Part shown: piece by piece, positions 27,440 through 37,222 of the stretch
How the letters are laid out: each line of letters begins with the position of its first letter
Position numbering within the stretch: the first letter of the stretch is position 1
DNA from: JANXXV01 sp040002435
GTDB taxonomy: Bacteria; Acidobacteriota; Terriglobia; Bryobacterales; Bryobacteraceae
Assembly (NCBI GenBank): GCA_040002435.1
Contig: JBDUEM010000005.1
Location: forward strand, 1-64,000
Reading direction: 5' to 3'
DNA: 64,000 nucleotides
Translations under genes and position numbers: made by a program
Notes under the pieces: generated by a model
Seen by the model: only the letters and a program-made list of their open reading frames with translations
Database searches by the model: none
What the model was told of the DNA's origin: nothing

Positions 27440-28675
27440 TTACTTCGAACCGCTGTCCTTAATCTCTACCAGCGCCACACGGTTCAGCCCGCTTTCAGCC
27501 AGTACCAGGTTGTTGCCGCTCGGCGTCTTCATCATGTTCCGCACCACGCCGCCGCCCGCGGGAATAATCCAGGTCTGGAATTTTTCTGTCTGCGGATCGA
27601 AACGTACCAGCGTGTTCGGCCTCACCGATGATTCGCTGTACCAGATCGCCCCGTCGGAATAGGCAATCCCATACGGTTGAGATTCGCGGCCGCTGGGAGA
27701 CTCCCATTCCTTCACCTTGCCCGTTACCGGATCGAACCGCCCCAGGTAGCCGCGCGCGAAGTCGGTATACCAGACGACGTCGTCAGGAGCCAGTGCAAGG
27801 CGCCTCGGACGGGCATCGGGACTTGGCAGCGTATATTCCTTGATCTGCATCGTCACGGGATCGACGCTCCCCACACGGTTGCCGCGAAAATCCACGTACC
27901 ACGGCACTCCTTTCGAGTTCACCTGGATGCCATACGGATACGTGCCCGAACTGGGAGTCGCCATCACCTTCATCTCTCCGGTGGCGGGATAGATTCTGCC
28001 CACGTGACCCGACTGGGTCGTAAAGAACAACGTGCCCTTCTGGTCGAAGATCGGAGTGTGTGGGCCGCGCACGCCTTCTGGAACCGGGTATTCGGTAATG
28101 GCTCCGGTCTTCGGATTGAGCTTGCCCACATAGGTGCTCTGATTCGCCGTATACCAGATGTTGCCGTCTTTGTCCTCCACCAGGCCGTGTGGACCGGAGC
28201 GAGGTTTCGAAACGGGAAACTCTTTCATCTCGCCTGTCTTCGGGTCGAGCCGCCCCAGGACGTTGGCAAACATCCCGCTCCACCAGATGGAACCGTCCCT
28301 TGCAGCGAGCGGATCGTGCGGGCGCGATCCCAGCGACGGCACCACCCATTCCTGGAAGGACACTTTCGCCGGCCCCGCAATCACCTTCCCCTCAGGGGCG
28401 GGCTTGACCGGAAAGTGCGTCCCAAGATAGGCGGCTATCGCATCGGCATCCTCCGTGGGAAGCGCAACCATCGAGCCGAACACCTTGCGCCATCCTTCGC
28501 GCGTGTTGCCCCAGGAAGTCGTAATGCTGTTCAGCCCGTGGCACCTGCCGCAACTGGTCTCCACCAGCTCCTTACCGGGCCCTTCGGGTAGCACCACTGG
28601 CTGGCCGCGGCGCTGGGCAATCGCCGGTACTGCTAACGTGAGGGCGGCCGCCACCAGAATGAATCGGTTTCGCAT
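27440..28675 (-). CDS. Monoheme cytochrome c fused to a virginiamycin B lyase-like (Vgb) propeller
   Basis: 411 residues. The signal peptide ends at about residue 21 (AIAQ). A short cytochrome c-like domain has C42-C45-H46 (SCGRCHGLNSI), and a seven-bladed Vgb-type propeller follows from about residue 110, with repeats such as GRLDPKTGEMKEFPV, GKLNPKTGAITEYPVPEG and GRFDPVTGKVKEWESPSG. Vgb proteins linearise streptogramins, but most relatives in environmental bacteria have no known substrate, and the heme fusion argues for an extracytoplasmic redox or sensing role. AGGAGG at 28680-28685 supports the ATG. The gene is divergent from the amidohydrolase gene at 28859. Confidence 0.88.
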   Translation of the reverse strand: MRNRFILVAAALTLAVPAIAQRRGQPVVLPEGPGKELVETSCGRCHGLNSITTSWGNTREGWRKVFGSMVALPTEDADAIAAYLGTHFPVKPAPEGKVIAGPAKVSFQEWVVPSLGSRPHDPLAARDGSIWWSGMFANVLGRLDPKTGEMKEFPVSKPRSGPHGLVEDKDGNIWYTANQSTYVGKLNPKTGAITEYPVPEGVRGPHTPIFDQKGTLFFTTQSGHVGRIYPATGEMKVMATPSSGTYPYGIQVNSKGVPWYVDFRGNRVGSVDPVTMQIKEYTLPSPDARPRRLALAPDDVVWYTDFARGYLGRFDPVTGKVKEWESPSGRESQPYGIAYSDGAIWYSESSVRPNTLVRFDPQTEKFQTWIIPAGGGVVRNMMKTPSGNNLVLAESGLNRVALVEIKDSGSK

Positions 28676-28858
28676 GTTTCCTCCTCTTCGGCCTGGCGCT
28701 CCGCATGAGACCTTCTATCGCCCCGTGTGACGCGCTTTCCTTTGAATCCAGAAGAAGTATACATCGCGGACTTGCTGGCTGCACGCCCTTCGCATGGGAA
28801 CGAGATAATATGGTCGCCAACGGGATTCGAGCCCGGAGGCGCACAGGAGGAGACCAAA

Positions 28859-29854
28859 GTGGACCGGCGCAAATTCATAAAGGCTGCCGCAGCGGGCACG
28901 GCAGCGTTCGCGGGCAGCGTAACAGGTGCTAACGCGCAGAAATATTCCATCCCCATCATCGACACCCACGTACATCTGTACGACCCCACGCGCCCGCAAG
29001 GTGTGCCATGGCCGAGCCCTCAGCAGGCAAGCATCTATCGCCCCTTCCTGCCGGCGGACTACCGGCGGATCGCGGAACCCTTCGGCGTCGTGGGGATGAT
29101 CGAGACCGAGTGCAGCCCTTGGGTGGAAGACAATTATTGGGTTCTCGACGTGTCCGCCAAAGAGACGATTGTGGTGGGAGAAGTCGGGGATTTATTTCCT
29201 GGCAAGCCGGATTTTGGCGAGCATCTCTCACGGCTGCAAAAGAATCCTCTGTACCGGGGCATCCGGTTCGCTTATTTATGGGGCCGGGATGTCGCCGAGG
29301 AGATTCGAAAGCCGCAGGTGATGGCCGACCTGCGGCTGCTGTCGGATGCGGGTCTGACATTGGACTCGGGCGGCAGCCAGAAAGATGTCCCAAACCTGCT
29401 GCGAATCAGCGATCAAATCCCTAACCTGCGGATTGTGATTAATCACTTGCCAGGCGCTCCCATCCCGGAAGAGCCGGCGGCCCGCGCCGCCTACCAGCAA
29501 GGACTTCGTGAATTGGGAAAGCGCCCGCAGGTATACGTGAAGGTCTCCGAAATCTTTCAACGAGTGGATGAGAAGGGCCGCCGCGTGCAGTCGGGCGGAC
29601 GCATTCCCCGTGAACTGAGCTTTTATCGTCCGCGGCTGGATGAAATATGGGAAACCTTCGGACAGGACCGCCTCCTGTTCGCCAGTGATTGGACAAACAG
29701 CGAACCCATGGGTACCTTTGGGGAAACGCTGGGCCTCGTCCATGAATATTTCAAGCAGAAGGGCCCGCAGCCTCTCGAAAAATTCTTCTGGAAGAATTCC
29801 GTCGCCGCATACCGGTGGGTGAAGCGGCAGGCAAGTCAACCGCGCCTGGCATAA
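28859..29854 (+). CDS. Tat-exported amidohydrolase (Amidohydrolase_2 family)
   Basis: 331 residues from GTG 28859. This start is preferred because AGGAGG lies at 28845-28850 with 8-base spacing and the product then begins with a Tat-like leader (VDRRKFIKAAAAGTAAFAG). The open frame extends to 28727 without an SD. The TIM-barrel enzyme shows IIDTHVHLYDP (metal-binding HxH), VINHLPGAPIP and LLFASDWTNSEP with the late catalytic Asp, as in COG3618-type lactonases/hydrolases such as L-fuconolactonase relatives. It should hydrolyse a lactone or related ester/amide outside the cytoplasm; the substrate is not deducible. The quinoprotein gene follows after 55 bases. Confidence 0.87.
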   Translation: MDRRKFIKAAAAGTAAFAGSVTGANAQKYSIPIIDTHVHLYDPTRPQGVPWPSPQQASIYRPFLPADYRRIAEPFGVVGMIETECSPWVEDNYWVLDVSAKETIVVGEVGDLFPGKPDFGEHLSRLQKNPLYRGIRFAYLWGRDVAEEIRKPQVMADLRLLSDAGLTLDSGGSQKDVPNLLRISDQIPNLRIVINHLPGAPIPEEPAARAAYQQGLRELGKRPQVYVKVSEIFQRVDEKGRRVQSGGRIPRELSFYRPRLDEIWETFGQDRLLFASDWTNSEPMGTFGETLGLVHEYFKQKGPQPLEKFFWKNSVAAYRWVKRQASQPRLA

Positions 29855-29909
29855 TCCAGCAGCACCGTACTTACTGAATATGGAAGTGGAGAGTTAGTCC
29901 CCGAAACCT

Positions 29910-32261
29910 ATGATGAAAAAGATTGCCGGCGTACTGATAACTGCTGCATGGATCGCGGCGCAAGCAATAGCGCAGACGCCCGCCGTAGCGGCTTCTGATT
30001 TCGCCGCCGCACAAAAGCAGTTTGACAGCCTCTGTGAAGGATGCCACGGTGCCGGTGGAAACGGCGGGGACCGGGCGCCGGCCCTGGTAAACAATCGCAG
30101 CCTGCGCACCCGCAACGAAGCCCAGATCCGCGACGTGATCAGAAACGGCACCGCTGCCGGCATGCCAGCCTTCAAGCTGCCGGAGGGCGAACTTCAATCC
30201 CTCGCGCAATGGCTGCGTTCTCTCAATATCTCCGCTTTTGATACCAAACCCGCCGGGAACACCCATGCGGGAGAGGAATTTTTCTTCGGCAAGGGACAAT
30301 GCTCCACCTGTCACATGGTTCATGGCCGAGGAACGGTAAAGGGGCCTGATCTTTCCGCGATAGGCCGCAAATCCACCGTCCGCGAACTGGAACTGGTGCT
30401 GCAGAATCCTACATCTCAAATGGGGATTCACACCACGCCCACCTGCCCCAGTTGGGCGTTCTGTCCGGACGACACGTGGCGGGTTGTTAACGTCAAAATG
30501 CGAGACGGTAAAAACCTGCGTGGTTTCGCGCGCGGGCGGGCGGAACATGATCTGGAATTGCAAACCCTGGAAGGACGGGTGTATTTTCTAACGGATAAGC
30601 AGTACCAGGCAATCACACCAGAGGCGGAATCTTACATGCCTCCACTCCAGGCAAGCGCAGCGGAGCACCGTGATCTTCTGGCCTATCTCAGCAGCTTGGG
30701 TGGCGTGCAGCCTGGCGCACTTGCCGGAGTAAACGCCTCGATTTCGCCCGAGGCCATAAACACTGTCCTGCACCCCAAACCAGGCGAATGGCCGACATAC
30801 AACGGTGTCCTCGGCGCCAACCGCCATAGCCCCCTCGGCCAGATCAACACGGGTAACGCACGGAACCTTCAGTTGGAGTGGGTCTACTCACTCAACGTTC
30901 CGGATCTCGAGACAACACCCATCGTTAGTGACGGCGTCATGTATGTCACGGCGGCCGACCGGGTATGCGCCATCGCCGCGGCGACGGGTCGCCAGCTCTG
31001 GTGCTATGCGCGTTCCGATGACTCTTCCGAATCCGGTGAGCACCGCAATTCAGGCCTGCCCAACCGCGGCGTCGGGCTTCTTGGGGACCGCATATTCTTC
31101 AACACCAGTGACGCCCATCTGCTGTGTTTGAATCGGCTGACCGGCAGCCTCATGTGGGACATCAACATGGTGCAATCACCCGGGCGCTACCTGGCGACCT
31201 CCGCTCCCCTGGTGGTGGGCGATTTGGTGATTGCCGGAATTGCGGGCGGCGATGGTCCCCTGCGCGGATTTCTGGCAGCCTATAAAGCCACCAGCGGCGA
31301 GCAGGCGTGGCGGTTTTGGACTGTGCCTAAGCCCGGCGAGCCCGGTTCCGAAACCTGGACCGGGAACGCCATGGAGACCGGCGGCGGCGCCACCTGGCTG
31401 ACCGGATCGTATGACGTGGAGACCGGGACGCTCTACTGGGCCGTTGGCAACCCGTTCCCCGCCACCGACGGCGACGAGCGGCGAGGCTCCAATCTCTATA
31501 CCAATTGCGTCATAGCTCTCGACGTCAAGACCGGCAAATTGCGCTGGCATTATCAGTTCACGCCGCACGATTTGCATGATTGGGACGCTACCGAGCCCAT
31601 GGTGCTGGTGGATACCGACTACGGCGGCCGCCCCAGGAAGCTATTGCTGCAGGCGAATCGCAATGGCTTCACTTATGTCCTCGACCGGACGACGGGCGAA
31701 TTCCTGTCCGCAAAACCATTCGTCAAGAAAATGAATTGGGCCAGTGGCTACAATTCGGACGGCACACCTCAACTTCTGCCCGCCAATACGCCGACGCAGG
31801 CGGGTGTAAAGGGCTGTCCCTCGGTGCGAGGCGCGACCAACTGGTATGCAACCTCCTTCAGTCCCGACACGAAACTCTTCTATGTGATGTCTGTGGAGGA
31901 TTGCAGCATCTACCGGAAATCTCACGACGGAGGCTACGAAGGGTATCGCAACCCCGGCGATTCCGGGTTGAAGTATCTGCGAGCCATCGACATCCGCACC
32001 GGCGCCGCTGTCTGGGAAATTCCGCAGCAAGGGCCGCAGGAAGCCAACTATTCCGGGGTCCTCACCACCGCCGGAGGCCTGGTTTTCTACGGGGAGACCG
32101 GCGGCGGGTTTGCAGCGGTCGACGCCAGGACCGGAAAGACGCTGTGGACTTTCCACGGCAACCAGGCTTGGCGAGGTTGTCCGATGACTTACATGCTGAA
32201 TGGACGTCAGTACGTAGCGGTTGCATCCGGCAGCAATATCCTGTCCTTCGCGATACGGTAG
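29910..32261 (+). CDS. Diheme cytochrome c-PQQ quinoprotein fusion (copy 1)
   Basis: 783 residues with a signal peptide (to about residue 22). Two heme-binding domains come first: C42-C45-H46 (CEGCHGAGGNGG), then C131-C134-H135 (CSTCHMVHGRG) in a domain of the Pirellula/Verrucomicrobium putative heme-binding type. An eight-bladed PQQ propeller follows from about 290, with WPTYNGVLGANRHSPL, GRQLWCY and TPHDLHDWDATEP, where the DWD region supplies the active-site Asp in PQQ alcohol dehydrogenases. The heme domains precede the propeller, opposite to the order in known quinohemoprotein alcohol dehydrogenases. It is a likely periplasmic alcohol/aldehyde or sugar oxidase. It is paralogous to 56711-58993. 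A weak stem follows the stop. Confidence 0.9.
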   Translation: MMKKIAGVLITAAWIAAQAIAQTPAVAASDFAAAQKQFDSLCEGCHGAGGNGGDRAPALVNNRSLRTRNEAQIRDVIRNGTAAGMPAFKLPEGELQSLAQWLRSLNISAFDTKPAGNTHAGEEFFFGKGQCSTCHMVHGRGTVKGPDLSAIGRKSTVRELELVLQNPTSQMGIHTTPTCPSWAFCPDDTWRVVNVKMRDGKNLRGFARGRAEHDLELQTLEGRVYFLTDKQYQAITPEAESYMPPLQASAAEHRDLLAYLSSLGGVQPGALAGVNASISPEAINTVLHPKPGEWPTYNGVLGANRHSPLGQINTGNARNLQLEWVYSLNVPDLETTPIVSDGVMYVTAADRVCAIAAATGRQLWCYARSDDSSESGEHRNSGLPNRGVGLLGDRIFFNTSDAHLLCLNRLTGSLMWDINMVQSPGRYLATSAPLVVGDLVIAGIAGGDGPLRGFLAAYKATSGEQAWRFWTVPKPGEPGSETWTGNAMETGGGATWLTGSYDVETGTLYWAVGNPFPATDGDERRGSNLYTNCVIALDVKTGKLRWHYQFTPHDLHDWDATEPMVLVDTDYGGRPRKLLLQANRNGFTYVLDRTTGEFLSAKPFVKKMNWASGYNSDGTPQLLPANTPTQAGVKGCPSVRGATNWYATSFSPDTKLFYVMSVEDCSIYRKSHDGGYEGYRNPGDSGLKYLRAIDIRTGAAVWEIPQQGPQEANYSGVLTTAGGLVFYGETGGGFAAVDARTGKTLWTFHGNQAWRGCPMTYMLNGRQYVAVASGSNILSFAIR

Positions 32262-32287
32262 GCACTTTGATCCACCTGCTAAAGTGC
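32262..32287 (+). terminator. Stem-loop immediately after the quinoprotein stop
   Basis: GCACTTT (32262-32268) and AAAGTGC (32281-32287) form a perfect 7-bp stem with a 12-base loop starting at the base after the stop codon. Only TTCCCTC follows, so the U-tract is poor. It is a plausible weak terminator. Confidence 0.35.
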
Positions 32288-32487
32288 TTCCCTCAACCGG
32301 CCGATAGATACGGACGTCTGGTCGTCTTACTTTAAGGAAGTCGCAGACCTGAAAAGTTGCGCGAATGTCCGGCATGCAAAGAGAGCTCGGCTTCAAGAGC
32401 AGCGCTGATTAGATGGAGTAAAGTCACAACCGGTGAGTGTGCCCTACTTGCTTGCCGGCTCGAAAATTCCTGCCTTGGAGGGCAGTC

Positions 32488-35400
32488 GTGGTTCTTGGGA
32501 AGGTCGGTCCTTCGGCGTTGTTTTCTCGCCTGGCTCCCTATGGCATTGCAGTTTTAGCGATTTGCCTGGCTGTCTTCCTGAAACTCGGGCTCAGGGAGAT
32601 CACGGGATCGGAAGTCTCCTTCATCATGGTGTTGTTTGCGCCTGCCGTGATCGTGGCATTGTACTTCGGCTTCTGGCCCAGTGCGTTCGCCACGGTGCTC
32701 TCGGCGGCAATTAGCGCTTATTACCTTCCGCCCCAGGGTACCTTTGCCATCGGCTTGTCTGGCTGGCTAAGGGTGATTACATTCACAGTCGAAGGGCTGG
32801 CTATCGCCTATCTGAGCGCGGCCCGGGTTGCCGCCCAAAAAGGCGAGCAGCAGCAAAATACTGTTCTGCGAACAGTAATCGAACAAATGCCCGTGGGAAT
32901 TGTCGTAGCCGAAGCTCCCAGCGGCAAACTCCTGCTCTCCAACCGCCGCGTGGAGGAAATTCTGCATATCCCGCTTTCCAGGCACAGCGGTGCGGAACCC
33001 AAAGGGGAAAATCACATCTTCCACCTGGATGCCGGACAGTACAGCGCGGAGAACAATCCGATGGCGCGGGCAATCCGCAGCGGCGAGGTCGTGGAGTCTG
33101 AAGAGTTCCATTACCACCACGACGATGGAGCACGGTCCATTTTGAGCGTGAGCGCGGCCCCCATCCTCGACCAGAGCGGGCAGATCACGGGCGGTGTGAT
33201 GGCTTGTTTTGACGTAACTACCCGCAAGCGTATGGAAGAGGAGTTACTGCAGAGCAGGCAGCAGATCGAGCGCCAACTCCTGGAGCTGGAATCGGTCTAT
33301 CAGAATACACCCGTCGGATTGTGTTTCGTCGATCCCGAGCTGCGGTATGTGCGGGTCAACGCACAGCTCGCCGCTATGCACGGGCTCCCCGTGACGGAAC
33401 ATGCCGGACGTACCTTGGCTGAAACCACTCCCGAACTGGCCCCCGAGCTTGAGCGGGCTTATCGAAGCGTCCTGGACTCGGGGCTTCCGGCCATTGACCT
33501 TGAAATTCGCGGCATGACCCCGGCATCGCCGAACGAAACGCGAACCTGGCTGATAAGCCACTATCCGGTGAAGGACAAGGTACTGCTCGGCGTCTGTACG
33601 GTGGTGCAGGATATTACCGAGCGCAAGCAGATGGAAAGGGCCCTGCGCGCGAGCGAGGAGAAGCATCGTCTGATCTCCGAAGCGCTCCCGCAGCTCATCT
33701 GGACCATGGATCCCGAAGGGCGGCAGGAATCGGTCAATGGCCGCCTGTACGAATACACGGGCATTCGTACGGACGAAAACTTCCTTGACAAGTTGCCCGC
33801 GCTGATCCATCCGGCAGATCTGCCGGCAAGCGAAGCCCTGTGGCGGAAGGCGCGGACAGCTGACGAAAGCTACTACGAAACCGAGTTACGCATCAAACGC
33901 TCTATGGATGGCGCCTACCGCTGGCACTTGTCGCAGGTGAGGCCGATCCGGACCACGGAAGGGCAGGTGCTCAAATGGGTCGGGGCTGCGATTGACATCG
34001 ACGATCGAAAAAAGGCGGAAGAGAAGTTACGCCAGCAGGCGGAAGTCCTCGATCTTGCCTACGATGCCATTCTGATCCTCGACCTCGACGGCACAATCGA
34101 GTTTTGGAATGAGGGCGCGGCACGGCTCTATGGATGGCCAAAGCAGGAGGCCATGGGACAGTCCGCGCGCTCTCTGCTGCGGACTGAATTCCCCGAACCG
34201 GGGAACACGATTGAACACCAGCTTGTAACCCAGGGCCGCTGGGAGGGCGAAGTGATCCACACCACGCGATCCGGCCGTCGTGTGGTGGCCTCCAGCCGTT
34301 GGGCGCTGAGGAAGGACCTCCGTGGAGTACCGATCGGCCGCCTGGAGATCAATCGCGACATTACCGAGAGTAAACAGGCGGAATCGGCCATCGCGCTCAT
34401 GGCGGGTATCGTGGAATTCTCTGAAGACTCCATCCTCAGCAAGGATCTGAATGGAATTATCCTCACCTGCAATGCGGGAGCTGAGCGTGTCTACGGTTAT
34501 GCAGGTCAGGAGATCATCGGCCGTTCCATTGACCTGCTGCTTCCGCCGGACCGGATCAAGGAACAAAAAGAGGTTCTGGAAGGTCTGCAGACGGGCAAAC
34601 GATTGGAGCACTTTGAAACGGTGCGCATCCGCAAGGACGGCAAACAAATTCATGTATCGATCACCATTTCTCCGGTTCGGAATAAAGCCGGGGAGGTGAT
34701 CGGCGCCTCTGATGTAGCCCGCGATATCACCGAACAGAAGCAGCTGGAGGAGCAGCTCCGTCAGACACAAAAGCTGGAGAGCCTGGGTGTGCTGGCCGGC
34801 GGAGTGGCTCATGACTTTAACAACCTGCTCACTGGAATCATGGGCAATGCCAGCTTGCTGTTCAACGACATGAATCCGGGCAGCGAAAACGCCGAATTCG
34901 CAGACGCAATTGTTCGGGCAAGCGAACGGGCCGCGAATCTGACCGGTCAATTGCTGGCGTATGCCGGCAAGGGCCGCTTCATGATGAAGCCGGTCGATTG
35001 TTCACACCTTGTGCGTGAAATCAGCGAGCTGATTAGCGCCTCGATCCCGAAGAAAGTGAAAGTTCAGCTTCAGTTCCACGACCAGCTGCCGGCAGTGCTG
35101 GCAGACGTCAGCCAGCTTGAGCAGTTGATCATGAATCTCATCATTAACGGAGCCGAAGCCATTGGCGACCATGCCGGAACGGTAACCGTACGTACTGGTG
35201 TTCAGCGAGTCGACAAACTGTATTTGCGAAACTCTCCCGGCATTCTGGATGAGCTGGAGGAGGGCGAGTACGTTGTTCTCGAAGTACAGGACACGGGATG
35301 CGGAATGGATGCGCAGATCAAATCGAAGATCTTCGATCCATTCTTCACCACAAAGTTCACCGGCCGTGGATTGGGTTTGGCGGCGGTTCGAGGCATCATT

Positions 35401-35952
35401 CGCGGCCATAAGGGAGGGCTGAAGGTGACTAGCGCGCCCGGACAGGGCACATCGTTCAAGGTTTGGCTGCCCGTCGCCGGCGAAGGAATCACGCTACCCA
35501 AGGCCCAACTCAAAGCATTTAGAGCGGACGTCCGCTGCAAGGGAACCATACTGGTTGTCGATGACGAAGAATTGGTGCAGAAGTTTGCAAAGGCGACCCT
35601 GGAAAAGTCCGGCTACACTGTTGTGGGCGCCGGAGATGGTCAGAAAGCAATCGACATCGTCACGGCGATGGGTCCGCAGCTTGCAGCTGTTCTCCTGGAC
35701 ATGACCATGCCCATTCTGGGCGGAGCCGAAGTATTGCCGCGTCTGAAACGCCTGGCTCCGGGAGTGCCCGTGATTGGATCGAGCGGACACTCGGAGATTA
35801 CGGCGCGAGCTGACTTTGGGAACGAAGGCCTGGCGGGCTTCGTACAAAAACCGTATACCTCAACCACCCTGATGGAAGCGGTTACCGAAGCTCTGGAAAA
35901 TTACAGCCGGTCGGCGTCATCCAGCAACCCTGAGCGATTTCGCTCCGGGTAA
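32488..35952 (+). CDS. Membrane-anchored five-PAS hybrid histidine kinase with receiver domain
   Basis: 1154 residues from GTG 32488, chosen because GGAGGG lies at 32477-32482 with 5-base spacing; a longer frame opens at GTG 32437 but lacks an SD. The N-terminal DUF4118-like membrane domain has about four helices to residue 110. Five PAS/PAC units follow, each ending in a D[IV]T-[ER]-KQ type linker (for example VVQDITERKQ, VARDITEQKQ). Then come HisKA with phosphoacceptor H775 (GGVAHDFNNLL), HATPase with GCGMD and GRGLGLAAV boxes, and a C-terminal receiver with D1071 (LLDMTMP) and a late Lys (VQKPY). No partner regulator is adjacent. The input signal is unknown; PAS number and DUF4118 suggest redox or small-molecule sensing. 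Confidence 0.92.
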   Translation: MVLGKVGPSALFSRLAPYGIAVLAICLAVFLKLGLREITGSEVSFIMVLFAPAVIVALYFGFWPSAFATVLSAAISAYYLPPQGTFAIGLSGWLRVITFTVEGLAIAYLSAARVAAQKGEQQQNTVLRTVIEQMPVGIVVAEAPSGKLLLSNRRVEEILHIPLSRHSGAEPKGENHIFHLDAGQYSAENNPMARAIRSGEVVESEEFHYHHDDGARSILSVSAAPILDQSGQITGGVMACFDVTTRKRMEEELLQSRQQIERQLLELESVYQNTPVGLCFVDPELRYVRVNAQLAAMHGLPVTEHAGRTLAETTPELAPELERAYRSVLDSGLPAIDLEIRGMTPASPNETRTWLISHYPVKDKVLLGVCTVVQDITERKQMERALRASEEKHRLISEALPQLIWTMDPEGRQESVNGRLYEYTGIRTDENFLDKLPALIHPADLPASEALWRKARTADESYYETELRIKRSMDGAYRWHLSQVRPIRTTEGQVLKWVGAAIDIDDRKKAEEKLRQQAEVLDLAYDAILILDLDGTIEFWNEGAARLYGWPKQEAMGQSARSLLRTEFPEPGNTIEHQLVTQGRWEGEVIHTTRSGRRVVASSRWALRKDLRGVPIGRLEINRDITESKQAESAIALMAGIVEFSEDSILSKDLNGIILTCNAGAERVYGYAGQEIIGRSIDLLLPPDRIKEQKEVLEGLQTGKRLEHFETVRIRKDGKQIHVSITISPVRNKAGEVIGASDVARDITEQKQLEEQLRQTQKLESLGVLAGGVAHDFNNLLTGIMGNASLLFNDMNPGSENAEFADAIVRASERAANLTGQLLAYAGKGRFMMKPVDCSHLVREISELISASIPKKVKVQLQFHDQLPAVLADVSQLEQLIMNLIINGAEAIGDHAGTVTVRTGVQRVDKLYLRNSPGILDELEEGEYVVLEVQDTGCGMDAQIKSKIFDPFFTTKFTGRGLGLAAVRGIIRGHKGGLKVTSAPGQGTSFKVWLPVAGEGITLPKAQLKAFRADVRCKGTILVVDDEELVQKFAKATLEKSGYTVVGAGDGQKAIDIVTAMGPQLAAVLLDMTMPILGGAEVLPRLKRLAPGVPVIGSSGHSEITARADFGNEGLAGFVQKPYTSTTLMEAVTEALENYSRSASSSNPERFRSG

Positions 35953-35963
35953 CGAGCCGTCAC

Positions 35964-37181
35964 TCATCGCGGCAGCCGCACTCGCCAACAGGCAAGCGCC
36001 CCTAATAAAATCACAAAGCATCCAAAATTCAATCCCCACGACCATCCCAAATACGATGCGATATACGGCGTCAACACCGGCGCGATAAAGCCGGCCAGGT
36101 TCGCACCCGTATTCAGAATGCTGCACGCTACACCCGACTGCTCCCCGCCCAGCCTGATCGTCATCGCCCAAAATGGACCCTCGCAGAACGACGCAAACCC
36201 CATGGAAAACGCGACCAGAACAACCGTTGTCCACGTTCCGGTGGTTAGGGTTCCCGCGCAGAGCAGAATCGCGCTCAGGGTCAACCCGCCGATAGGCACC
36301 GCGCGGCGTCCGAATCGCTCGCCATACGTTTTCGTTAGCTTGTCGGATAGCCATCCACCGAATGGAATCATGAGTCCGGTAACGATGAACACAAGCGTCG
36401 TGAACCGCGCACTCTGCTCGTAGCCCAAGTGGCGGATCTCACCGAAGTAGAAGTAGATCCAGTAGTAAAAGATGTAGGTGAAATAGCCCAGCGCCGCGTA
36501 GGCAGCCGTCAATAACTGCAGGTTCCGATTTTTAAGAAGAGACAGCCACGCTGGCGGCGGCGCTTTTCCTGCCGGCAGCGCCCCCGGCAGATCCGTCGCG
36601 GAAAGCGACCATACCAGTGCGAGCAGCGCCGTAGCTGCGGCAGCCACCGCGAAGGACATCCGCCAACCCAATCGCTGCATTAAAGTCGAAAATAAGATGG
36701 GGGCGACCGCCCCGCCCAGGGACGATCCGCCGATGATGACGCCTTGGACACGCGCCAGATAAACCGGGGCAATCCAGTTAGCGCACATGCGGCCGCAGGC
36801 CGGATACAGCGGTGATGTGGCGATGCCCATCAAGAAACGGATCACGGCAAATGCCGGCAAAACGCCAAGCAACGATCCCAGCCCTGGCGTCCCTCCCCAG
36901 GCCGTCAATCCCGTAAACAGGGCGGCTCCGAAGCCCATCAGGGTCAGCGATCGTTTTGGGCCCAGCCAATCCACCAGTTGGCCGCCCGGCATCATGAAGA
37001 GCGCGTACGACAACAGAAACGCCGAGTAGATGACGCCCATCTGCGTCGGAGCGAGACCGAATTCCTTCATGATGTACGGACCGGCGATCGACATAATCGT
37101 CCGGTCAAAATAGTTCATCATGCTGAAGGCGAACATCAGTGTGACCACGTTCAGCTGGGCGCGCGTCGATGGTGAAGTCAT
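35964..37181 (-). CDS. MFS transporter, anion:cation symporter-like (sugar-acid type)
   Basis: 405 residues with about 12 transmembrane helices. The N-terminus (MMNYFDRTIMSIAGPYIMKE) and the loop 2-3 motif (GGQLVDWLGPKRSLTLMG) match the ACS family that imports hexuronates, galactonate, glucarate and related acids with protons or cations. It is divergent from an enolase-superfamily gene with only 41 bases between the starts, a common layout for uptake plus dehydration of a sugar acid. It converges with the histidine kinase (11 bases between stops). Exact substrate not assignable. Confidence 0.88.
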   Translation of the reverse strand: MTSPSTRAQLNVVTLMFAFSMMNYFDRTIMSIAGPYIMKEFGLAPTQMGVIYSAFLLSYALFMMPGGQLVDWLGPKRSLTLMGFGAALFTGLTAWGGTPGLGSLLGVLPAFAVIRFLMGIATSPLYPACGRMCANWIAPVYLARVQGVIIGGSSLGGAVAPILFSTLMQRLGWRMSFAVAAAATALLALVWSLSATDLPGALPAGKAPPPAWLSLLKNRNLQLLTAAYAALGYFTYIFYYWIYFYFGEIRHLGYEQSARFTTLVFIVTGLMIPFGGWLSDKLTKTYGERFGRRAVPIGGLTLSAILLCAGTLTTGTWTTVVLVAFSMGFASFCEGPFWAMTIRLGGEQSGVACSILNTGANLAGFIAPVLTPYIASYLGWSWGLNFGCFVILLGALACWRVRLPR

Positions 37182-37222
37182 AAGATAAACTGAAGCGGAT
37201 TCCGATCTTACCCCGATTCCCC

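Noticed and set aside
35928..35949. CCC-GAGCGA/TCGCTC-GGG stem at the end of the histidine kinase gene
   Set aside because: It is within coding sequence with a mismatch and no U-tract; possible bidirectional terminator but not supported enough.
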